Below are positions 1-4,801 of a stretch of DNA of 5,463 nucleotides, in pieces (the first letter of the stretch is position 1; each line of letters starts with the position of its first letter). Made by a program: the position numbers and the translations under genes. This DNA is from Paracoccaceae bacterium (GTDB taxonomy: Bacteria; Pseudomonadota; Alphaproteobacteria; Rhodobacterales; Rhodobacteraceae), in the NCBI GenBank assembly GCA_006227805.1, contig SBFT01000057.1, positions 1-5,463 of the forward strand, read 5' to 3'. Below the pieces are notes generated by a model, which did no database searches, was not told the origin of the DNA, and saw only the letters and a program-made list of their open reading frames with translations.

Positions 1-186
1 GAACCCTTCGACAAAGCGCAGGCCCCGCGACCAGCCTTCGGCGATGCGGGCGGGGTTGATGTCGATGGTGCCGATGGCGGCCAGGAACCAGATCACGAAC
101 CCCAGTTGCAGCGCGATGCGCCAGCCTCGGTGGGTGAAGATCTGCGGCGGGCGGCGCCACTGGCGCGGATAGGCGGGCGCCGTCAT
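1..186 (-). CDS. phnE: Phosphonate-type ABC transporter permease, N-terminal part (cut by window edge)
   Basis: Inner-membrane permease subunit of a PhnCDE-type importer for phosphonates or related phosphorus compounds. Only the first 62 codons are present; the gene runs off the left edge, so its 3' part cannot be judged. The ATG at 186-184 overlaps the phnC stop as ATGA, which indicates translational coupling. The visible protein has a basic, proline-rich cytoplasmic start (about residues 1-21, with an RQWRRPP stretch). One hydrophobic segment follows at about residues 24-41 (ALQLGFVIWFLAAIG), then an amphipathic stretch before the cut. This fits the first transmembrane helix of PhnE. The identity rests mainly on the operon position after phnD and phnC, since the conserved permease loop lies outside the window. 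Confidence 0.85.
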   Translation of the reverse strand, partial: MTAPAYPRQWRRPPQIFTHRGWRIALQLGFVIWFLAAIGTIDINPARIAEGWSRGLRFVEGF

Positions 187-1004
187 GCGCCAAGACCCGC
201 CAGTTGGCGCGCGGCATCGGCCTCGGCGGCGCGGTCATCCTCGGCGCCCTTGCGCATGGCGGTCCAGTCCTCGGCTCCGTAAATCTCGGTCAGGACGGTT
301 TCGGTCAGCTGGTCGGGGGTGCCGTCGAACACCACGCGGCCCGCGCGCAGGCCGACGATGCGCTGCATGAACTGCTGGGCCAGCGGCACGTCATGGATGT
401 TGACGATGGCCGGAAGGCCGCGCTCGGCGCAGATCTCGGTCAGCAGGCGCATGATCTGGCGGCTGGTCTTCGGGTCGAGGCTGGCGGTGGGTTCGTCCAC
501 CAGCAGCAGTTCGGGGTCCTGCGCCAGCGCGCGGGCGATGCCGACCCTCTGGCGCTGCCCGCCCGAAAGGGCATCCGCGCGCTTGTCGGCATGTTCCATC
601 AGGCCCACGCGATCCAGCAGTTGATAGGCGCGCTGGATGTCACCGGGCGGGTATTTCCGCAGGAAGCTGCGCCAGAACGGCACATAGCCTAGCCGCCCGG
701 ACAGGACGTTCTCCATCACCGTCAGGCGTTCGACCAGCGCATATTCCTGGAAGATCATCCCGATCCGGCGGCGCTGGCGGCGCAGATCGGCCTTGCCCAG
801 GCCCACAAGGTCCACGTCGCCCAGCAGGACCTTGCCGGCGGTCGGCTCGACCAGGCGGTTGATGCAGCGGATCAGGGTGGATTTCCCCGCCCCCGACGGC
901 CCGATCAGGCCCATGATCTGGCCCTTGGGCACCTTCAGCGACACGTTGCGCAACGCGGCATCGCCGGTCTTGTAGGTCTTCGACAGACCATCGAGGATCA
1001 GCAT
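183..1004 (-). CDS. phnC: Phosphonate-type ABC transporter ATP-binding protein
   Basis: Cytoplasmic ATPase that energises PhnE-mediated import of the PhnD ligand. Counted from the ATG at 1004 the protein has 273 residues, normal for PhnC. Visible motifs are Walker A GPSGAGKST (35-43), Q-loop glutamine 86 within FQEYALVERLTVMENVL (typical of PhnC), signature LSGGQ (146-150), Walker B ELLLVDE (165-171) and switch histidine 204 in NIHD. The last 25 or so residues are charged and alanine-rich. The frame opens upstream at a TTG (1025), but the ATG at 1004 is preferred: AAGAAAGG (1021-1014) lies 9 bases upstream, and the TTG start would place that sequence inside the coding region. phnC lies 74 bases after phnD and overlaps phnE by ATGA. 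The family is certain. The transported compound (phosphonate, phosphite, phosphate ester) cannot be read from an ATPase. Confidence 0.95.
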   Translation of the reverse strand: MLILDGLSKTYKTGDAALRNVSLKVPKGQIMGLIGPSGAGKSTLIRCINRLVEPTAGKVLLGDVDLVGLGKADLRRQRRRIGMIFQEYALVERLTVMENVLSGRLGYVPFWRSFLRKYPPGDIQRAYQLLDRVGLMEHADKRADALSGGQRQRVGIARALAQDPELLLVDEPTASLDPKTSRQIMRLLTEICAERGLPAIVNIHDVPLAQQFMQRIVGLRAGRVVFDGTPDQLTETVLTEIYGAEDWTAMRKGAEDDRAAEADAARQLAGLGA

Positions 1005-1013
1005 CCCGGGAAA

Positions 1014-1021
1014 CCTTTCTT
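1014..1021 (-). promoter_or_regulatory. Ribosome binding site deciding the phnC start
   Basis: AAGAAAGG on the minus strand lies 9 bases before the ATG at 1004. It supports that start over the TTG at 1025, which comes before this site in the same frame. Confidence 0.65.
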
Positions 1022-1028
1022 GCAAAGG

Positions 1029-1057
1029 GCCACGGGCGGCACCGGGCCGCCCGTGGC
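1029..1057 (-). promoter_or_regulatory. Perfect 12-bp hairpin between phnD and phnC
   Basis: The arms GCCACGGGCGGC (1029-1040) and GCCGCCCGTGGC (1046-1057) are perfect reverse complements around a 5-base loop, so the RNA hairpin would be very stable. On the minus strand it falls after the phnD stop and just before the phnC ribosome binding site. Only a short TTT follows, so it is not a classical terminator. Such intercistronic hairpins commonly protect the upstream message or partly terminate transcription, giving more binding protein than ATPase and permease. That role is inferred here. Confidence 0.6.
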
Positions 1058-1078
1058 GCGATCGTCACCGTTCTGGGA

Positions 1079-2029
1079 TCAGCTGCACTCGTAGACGACG
1101 TCGTTGGCTTCGTCGATCGTGCGGATCACGGACCAGTTGTCCTTGAACGTGATCGGGATGAACTGCGCTTCGCCGGACTTGCTGAATTCCTCGGCCAGCG
1201 CGCTGCCCTCCCAGTTGAACGAGAAGAAGGCTTCCTTGATCTTCTCCTGCAGTTCGGGGGTCAGGTTGTGGGCGACGCCATAGCCCGTCGTCGGGAAGGT
1301 CTCCGAGGTATAGATCGTCACCAGCTGGTCTTCCTTGACCACGTCGCGTTCCAGCATACGGGCCTTGACCGAGTTGGCGATGGCCGCCGCCGGATAGTCC
1401 TTGTTGGCGACGCCCAGGATCGAGTTGTCGTGCTTGCCCGAGAAGACGGGTTCGAAATCTGCTCCCGCCACCAGGCCGTATTCCGCCTTCAGGATCGCCG
1501 AGGGCGCCTTGAAGCCCGAGTTCGACGTCTCGGAGGTGAAGGCCAGCTTCTGGCCCTTCAGGTCCTCGACCTTCTCGATCCCCGAGCCCGGATGGGTGAT
1601 GATCTCCATCTCGTAGCCGAACGAGCCGTCCGCGGCCGCCATCATCGCGAAGGGCCGGAAGCCCGCGCAGGCCACGGCCAGCGGGTTCGATCCGGTGTTG
1701 AAGCCTGCCACATGCAGCCGGCCCGCGCGCATCGCCTCGATCTGCGCGGCGTTCGACTGCACGGGGAAGAACTGGACGCTCTTGCCGGTCACCGCCGCCA
1801 TGTGGTCGAGAAAGCCCTGCCAGACTTCGGCATAGACGGCCGGATCCTCGACCGGGGTATAGGCGAAGATCAGCGTGCCCGGATCGACCAGTTGCGCCGC
1901 ATCGGTCGGAATGTCCGCGATCAGATCGCCGTCCGCATCGGTGAACCGGTCGTCGAGCTTGAATTCCGCATGTGCGGGCAGCGCGATGGCCAGCGCAGTC
2001 GCGACCGCAAGGGCAGTGTAAACTTTCAT
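1079..2029 (-). CDS. phnD: Phosphonate/phosphate-type ABC transporter substrate-binding protein
   Basis: Periplasmic binding protein that captures the phosphorus ligand and delivers it to PhnCE. The 316-residue protein starts with a clear signal peptide: MK, a hydrophobic core at about 4-17, and an AHA cleavage site, so the mature protein should begin at Glu22. After a linker rich in Asp and Thr (25-50), the PhnD fold starts at TLIFAYTPVEDPAVY (52-66). The serine/threonine-rich stretch TSETSNSG (165-172) matches the loop that holds the phosphono group in PhnD and related proteins, and GHxD-like SGKHDNS (197-203) is also typical. Two cysteines in the mature part (121 and 315) could form a disulphide. 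The ATG at 2029 is preceded by a G-rich run (GGGGGGA) about 5 bases upstream. It is the first gene of the minus-strand operon, with its promoter in 2030-2238. 2-Aminoethylphosphonate, other phosphonates, phosphite or phosphate esters all remain possible ligands. Confidence 0.93.
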   Translation of the reverse strand: MKVYTALAVATALAIALPAHAEFKLDDRFTDADGDLIADIPTDAAQLVDPGTLIFAYTPVEDPAVYAEVWQGFLDHMAAVTGKSVQFFPVQSNAAQIEAMRAGRLHVAGFNTGSNPLAVACAGFRPFAMMAAADGSFGYEMEIITHPGSGIEKVEDLKGQKLAFTSETSNSGFKAPSAILKAEYGLVAGADFEPVFSGKHDNSILGVANKDYPAAAIANSVKARMLERDVVKEDQLVTIYTSETFPTTGYGVAHNLTPELQEKIKEAFFSFNWEGSALAEEFSKSGEAQFIPITFKDNWSVIRTIDEANDVVYECS

Positions 2030-2238
2030 GGTGATCCCCCCAAGGATATTGTCAAAACGGTAGTCGGCTAATACCGCAACGCAACGCGACTATGACAAGC
2101 TTGCCCGATCAGGGCAATCGTTTGCATCGTCCCGGAAAACCGTCCCGCATCTTCTTGAAAGACGCGGTCCGATGGTGTCTTTGATGCGCTGAAAGCACCC
2201 CACCCCTTGGGACAAGCGAAGTATTCGACGGAAGACCG
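2030..2238. promoter_or_regulatory. Divergent promoter and operator region, phnD / class IIA HAD gene
   Basis: This 209-base gap separates two divergent genes and has no supported ORF. Toward phnD (minus strand), TTGTCA (2098-2093) followed 18-19 bases later by GTATTA/TATTAG is a possible -35/-10 pair. Next to it are the inverted repeat TTGCCC-GATCA-GGGCAA (2101-2117), a wide inverted repeat TTGTCA (2049-2054) / TGACAA (2093-2098), and two tandem CGCAA units (2075-2084). Toward the HAD gene (plus strand), TTGAAA (2155-2160) with a weak TTTGAT (2180-2185) is the best pair found. The repeat AAAGAC (2158-2163) / GTCTTT (2177-2182) overlaps it. No complete Pho box was found, only one half-site-like TTGTCAT. 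Exact promoter positions are guesses. Confidence 0.5.
2101..2117. promoter_or_regulatory. Operator-like inverted repeat upstream of phnD
   Basis: TTGCCC (2101-2106) and GGGCAA (2112-2117) are perfect 6-bp inverted arms around GATCA. The repeat lies immediately upstream of the putative phnD -35 element at 2098-2093, a position suited to a dimeric activator or repressor. No matching regulator gene is in the window. Confidence 0.35.
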
Positions 2239-3123
2239 ATGCTGGACGCGGACACCATCTTTCGACGCTACGAGGAGGTGCGTCCGCGTCTGCCCCGGAT
2301 GACGACAGCACCCCGGACCGCCGACATCGCCACGCTTCTCGACATCACGGGCGAAGTCGACGCCTTCGTCTTCGATGCCTTCGGCGTTCTGAACGTCGGC
2401 GACCACCTGATCGAGGGCGCCGACCGCCGCTTGCAGGCGCTTCGGGAGCGCGGGTGCCGGATCCGCGTGCTGACCAACGCGGCCAGCCAGGATCACGCCG
2501 GCGCGGTGGCCAAGTTCAGGCGCCTCGGTCTGGCGCTCGACCCAGTCGAGATCGTGACCAGCCGGCAGGCCGCGCTGCATCGCCTGCCGGCGGGGCGGCT
2601 GGGCGTGATCGCGGCCGAAGGCGACGGGCTGGGCGATATCCGCCGCCCGTTCATCCGGCTGGGCGATGCCCCGGACGACTACGACGCGGCGGATGCGTTC
2701 CTGTTTCTCTCCTCCGCCTTGTGGAGCGATACGCGGCAGGCCATCCTCATGGCCTCGATGGCGCGCGATCCCAGGCCCGTCATCGTCGCCAATGCCGATC
2801 TGGCGGCCCCCCGGGAACATGGCTTCACCCTGGAACCCGGCCATTTCGGGCACCTGGTCGAGGACGCCTTCCCCGGGCGGGTCAGCTTCTTCGGCAAGCC
2901 GTTCCAGGACGTCTATGCGCTGGTCGAAGCCACGCTGCCCGGCGTCGCGCGCGACCGGATCGCCATGTGCGGCGATACGCTGCACACCGACATCCTGGGC
3001 GCCGCTGCCTTCGGCTGGCGTACGGTTCTGGTGACGGCCGACGGTCTCTTCGCCGGACGCGAGAGCCGGGACTATTGCGAACGCGCGGGCATCCGGCCCG
3101 ATTGGCGGCTGCCGCGGATCTGA
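2239..3123 (+). CDS. HAD-superfamily class IIA (NagD-like) hydrolase with atypical motif I
   Basis: Probable cytoplasmic hydrolase of a small phosphorylated or phosphono compound; the substrate is unknown. The 294-residue protein has the HAD motifs in order: motif I VFDAFGVLNVG with nucleophile Asp46, motif II LTN (Thr79, Asn80), motif III Lys220 in FFGKPFQDVY, and motif IV GDTLHTDILGA (245-255, with Asp246 and Asp251). The long insert between motifs II and III, including VIVANAD (181-187), is a class IIA cap as in NagD-type sugar or nucleotide phosphatases. In motif I the usual second aspartate (nucleophile +2, the general acid/base) is Phe48. Related uncharacterised class IIA proteins often have Trp there. 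The ATG at 2239 has GGAAG 4 bases upstream, a rather short spacing; a later in-frame Met21 has no better site. It is divergent from phnD and lies 53 bases before gph on the same strand, so a role linked to the importer is plausible. Confidence 0.85.
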   Translation: MLDADTIFRRYEEVRPRLPRMTTAPRTADIATLLDITGEVDAFVFDAFGVLNVGDHLIEGADRRLQALRERGCRIRVLTNAASQDHAGAVAKFRRLGLALDPVEIVTSRQAALHRLPAGRLGVIAAEGDGLGDIRRPFIRLGDAPDDYDAADAFLFLSSALWSDTRQAILMASMARDPRPVIVANADLAAPREHGFTLEPGHFGHLVEDAFPGRVSFFGKPFQDVYALVEATLPGVARDRIAMCGDTLHTDILGAAAFGWRTVLVTADGLFAGRESRDYCERAGIRPDWRLPRI

Positions 3124-3158
3124 GGCCCGACCCGGCTGGCCCGGGCGTAGATCATCAC

Positions 3159-3166
3159 AGGAAGGA
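3159..3166 (+). promoter_or_regulatory. Ribosome binding site deciding the gph start
   Basis: AGGAAGGA ends 10 bases before the GTG at 3177. It fixes this GTG as the start even though the reading frame is open far upstream through the preceding HAD gene. Confidence 0.75.
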
Positions 3167-3176
3167 TACGGACCAA

Positions 3177-3836
3177 GTGAAAGCCAACATCGTCTTCGAC
3201 CTCGACGGCACGCTGATCGACAGCGCCCCCGACATCCAGGGGATCGCGAACCAGCTTCTGCGGGCGCGCGATCTGCCGCCGATCGACCTGGCGACCGCGA
3301 CGGGCTTCATCGGACAGGGCGCGCCGGTCTTCATCGAGAAGCTGCGCGCCGCGCGCGGTATTCCGGACAGCGAACAGTCCGCAATGCTGAAGGACTTCGT
3401 CGCGCGCTATGACGATGCGGTGTCGCTGACCCGGCCCTATCCCGGCGTCGAGGAGGCACTGGTCCGTTTGGCGGCGGATCACGCGCTGGGGCTCTGCACG
3501 AACAAGCCGCATCGCCCCTGCCTTGCGGTCATCCGGCATTTCGGACTGGACCGTTTCTTCCCGACCGTGATCGGCGGCGACAGCCTCCCCGTGCGCAAGC
3601 CGGATCCCTTGCCACTGCTGGCAGCCTTCGACCAGATGGGACCGGGACCGCGGATCTACGTGGGCGACAGCGAGACCGACGCCGAGACGGCAAGACGGGC
3701 CGGCGTTCCCTTCTTGCTCTTCACCCGCGGTTATCGCAAGGCCGCGGTCGAGGACCTGCCCCATGTCGCCGCCTTCGACGACTTCAGGGCCCTGCCGGAC
3801 ATGCTGGCCGATGTCCTGTCCCGGCTTCCGGCCTGA
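3177..3836 (+). CDS. gph: Phosphoglycolate phosphatase-like HAD hydrolase
   Basis: Cytoplasmic HAD phosphatase (subclass I, helical cap), most like Gph, which converts 2-phosphoglycolate to glycolate after Rubisco oxygenation or DNA repair. The GTG start gives 219 residues, the usual Gph length. Visible motifs are FDLDGTLIDS (7-16) with nucleophile Asp8 and acid/base Asp10, CTNKPH (107-112, motif II Thr108), GGDSLPVRKPDPLPL (133-147, motif III Lys141) and YVGDSETDAETA (161-172, motif IV Asp164 and Asp168). The wording GGDSLPxRKPDP is typical of Gph. The frame remains open upstream to about 2454, but that stretch overlaps the preceding gene out of frame, and the GTG has a strong ribosome binding site. 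The 53-base gap after the class IIA HAD gene has no terminator, so the two are probably co-transcribed. Beside phnCDE the true substrate might be another phosphate ester. Confidence 0.9.
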   Translation: MKANIVFDLDGTLIDSAPDIQGIANQLLRARDLPPIDLATATGFIGQGAPVFIEKLRAARGIPDSEQSAMLKDFVARYDDAVSLTRPYPGVEEALVRLAADHALGLCTNKPHRPCLAVIRHFGLDRFFPTVIGGDSLPVRKPDPLPLLAAFDQMGPGPRIYVGDSETDAETARRAGVPFLLFTRGYRKAAVEDLPHVAAFDDFRALPDMLADVLSRLPA

Positions 3837-3853
3837 GGCCCCGGAGGCGCGCG

Positions 3854-3883
3854 CGGGACGGACCGCAAGCAGGTCCGCGCCCG
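3854..3883 (+). terminator. Possible terminator hairpin after gph
   Basis: CGGG (3854-3857), A, CGGACC (3859-3864), a 7-base loop, GGTCCG (3872-3877), CG, CCCG (3880-3883) can form a 10-bp GC-rich stem with a small internal loop. It starts 17 bases after the gph stop and lies before the ars promoter. No run of Ts follows, so intrinsic termination is uncertain. Confidence 0.4.
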
Positions 3884-3894
3884 GCCCTTCCGTC

Positions 3895-3925
3895 ATGAAA
3901 CCTTCATTGGACGGGCGATCATATT
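3895..3925 (+). promoter_or_regulatory. Possible arsR-arsC promoter
   Basis: CATATT (3920-3925) matches four of six bases of a -10 box and lies 19 bases after ATGAAA (3895-3900), a four-of-six -35 box. TTGGAC (3907-3912) is another -35 candidate, but it has no good -10 partner. If the first pair is right, transcription would start about 10 bases before the ATG at 3943. Prediction by eye. Confidence 0.35.
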
Positions 3926-3945
3926 TCCGTTAATCGGGAAATATG
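3920..3945. promoter_or_regulatory. Likely ArsR operator overlapping the arsR-arsC start codon
   Basis: The perfect inverted repeat CATATTTCC (3920-3928) / GGAAATATG (3937-3945) has an 8-base spacer and is an AT-rich island in GC-rich DNA. Its right arm ends with the ATG start codon and its left arm overlaps the putative -10 box. ArsR/SmtB repressors bind AT-rich palindromes of this size at their own promoters, so autorepression is the natural reading. That this protein binds here is inferred. Confidence 0.7.
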
Positions 3946-4797
3946 GAACAGAACCACGCCGCCCATGCCTTCGCCACCCTCGGCCATCCCGGCCGCCTGG
4001 CCGTCTTTCGCCTGCTGATGCGCTTCGCCCCACAAGGCGTCCGCCCGACCGAGATGGCGCAGGCGCTGGGCCTGAAGCAGAACACCCTCTCGCATCACCT
4101 GGCGGACCTGACCGCCTGCGGCCTGGTCGGGGTCGAACGGCAGGGACGATCGCTCTTCTACGCGGTCGATCTCGACGCGACCGAGGGGCTGATCGGCTAT
4201 CTCGCCCTCGATGTCGGCCGGGCCCGGCCCGATCTCGTCTCCCAGCTCCTTTCGTCTCAGAAGGATACCGCCAGAATGACGTCCCCCCTGCGCGACACCG
4301 ATTTCGACGTGCTCTTCATCTGCTCGGGCAACACGGCCCGGTCGATCTTCGCCGAGGCGCTTCTGCGCGACCTGGGCAAGGGAAAGTTCCAGGCCTTCTC
4401 CGCCGGAACGCGCCCCAACACGGACCTCAACCCCTTCGCACTCGAGATCCTGCGGCGCAACGGCCACGACACGTCCGGACTGCGCTCAAAGCATATCTCG
4501 GAGTTCCAGAAGCCGGGGTCCATCGTGATGGATTTCGTCTTCACCGTCTGCGACACGGCGGCGGCCGAGGAATGCCCGCCCTGGCCCGGTCAGCCCATCA
4601 CCGGCCACTGGGGCCTGCCCGACCCGGTCAAGGCCACCGGCACGGACGCCGAAAAGGCGCTGGTCTTCGCCCAGACCTATGCCGCGCTGCGCCGTCGGAT
4701 CATGGCCTTCGTCGCGTTGCCGTTCGACCAGCTGAGCCGCCTCTCGCTCCAATCCCGCGTCGATGCCATAGGCCTCGACTCCACCACAAAGGCCTGA
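3943..4797 (+). CDS. arsR-arsC: ArsR-type transcriptional regulator fused to arsenate reductase ArsC
   Basis: A single 284-residue protein joins a repressor to a cytoplasmic enzyme that reduces arsenate to arsenite. Residues 1 to about 95 form an ArsR/SmtB winged helix: ATLGHPGRLAVFRLL (11-25), recognition helix around KQNTLSHHL (45-53) and wing with FYAVDL (72-77). Its only cysteine is Cys59. After a linker, about 96-117, residues 118-260 are an ArsC of the low-molecular-weight tyrosine phosphatase type. This has P-loop CSGNTARS (127-134, nucleophile Cys127), Cys203 and Cys211 in VCDTAAAEEC for the thiol relay to thioredoxin, and HWGLPDP with acid Asp227. The enzyme triad looks complete. The ATG at 3943 lies in a palindrome and has no well-spaced Shine-Dalgarno sequence (GGGAA is only 2 bases away). 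Starting later would remove the first helix, so it is kept. An internal ATG (4276) has its own strong site. The GAPDH gene begins 4 bases after the stop. Confidence 0.95.
   Translation: MEQNHAAHAFATLGHPGRLAVFRLLMRFAPQGVRPTEMAQALGLKQNTLSHHLADLTACGLVGVERQGRSLFYAVDLDATEGLIGYLALDVGRARPDLVSQLLSSQKDTARMTSPLRDTDFDVLFICSGNTARSIFAEALLRDLGKGKFQAFSAGTRPNTDLNPFALEILRRNGHDTSGLRSKHISEFQKPGSIVMDFVFTVCDTAAAEECPPWPGQPITGHWGLPDPVKATGTDAEKALVFAQTYAALRRRIMAFVALPFDQLSRLSLQSRVDAIGLDSTTKA
4259..4278 (+). promoter_or_regulatory. Internal ribosome binding site and start for free ArsC
   Basis: AGAAGGA (4259-4265) precedes an in-frame ATG (4276-4278, Met112) by 10 bases, exactly at the junction of the ArsR and ArsC domains. 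Initiation here would give a free 173-residue ArsC. The site is better than that of the full-length start. It may be a relic of separate arsR and arsC genes or may still be used. Confidence 0.5.
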
Positions 4798-4801
4798 ACC
4801 C

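Noticed and set aside
1005..1025. TTG start at 1025 for phnC, adding seven residues
   Set aside because: The sequence AAGAAAGG inside this extension is a good ribosome binding site for the ATG at 1004. The extension adds nothing conserved and would start only four bases from a strong hairpin.
2049..2054. Perfect TTGACA -35 box on the minus strand before phnD
   Set aside because: It is only 20 bases from the phnD ATG, so the matching -10 box would fall at or inside the coding region.
1268..2071. 267-codon open frame on the plus strand opposite phnD
   Set aside because: Its product is rich in Arg, Gly and His with no recognisable domain, as expected for the antisense frame of a GC-rich gene. 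phnD on the other strand has a signal peptide and family motifs.
2087..2099. Pho box for PhoB upstream of phnD
   Set aside because: Only one half-site-like TTGTCAT is seen on the minus strand. The position 11 bases further on reads GCGTTGC, a poor second half, so a complete site is not supported.
2068..2985. 305-codon open frame on the minus strand opposite the class IIA HAD gene
   Set aside because: It covers the divergent promoter region and has low-complexity composition. The plus-strand HAD motifs are unambiguous.
3124..3146. Short GC-rich inverted repeat between the two HAD genes as a terminator
   Set aside because: Only about five base pairs can form and no T-run follows. The genes look co-transcribed.
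2454..3176. Upstream extension of the gph reading frame, which would give a 460-residue protein
   Set aside because: The extra 241 codons overlap the well-supported class IIA HAD gene in another frame and translate to low-complexity Arg/Gly/Ala/Pro-rich sequence. The GTG at 3177 has a strong ribosome binding site and starts the protein exactly at the HAD motif I region.
3072..3896. 274-codon open frame on the minus strand opposite gph
   Set aside because: It is an antisense shadow of gph, with no motifs and no operon logic.
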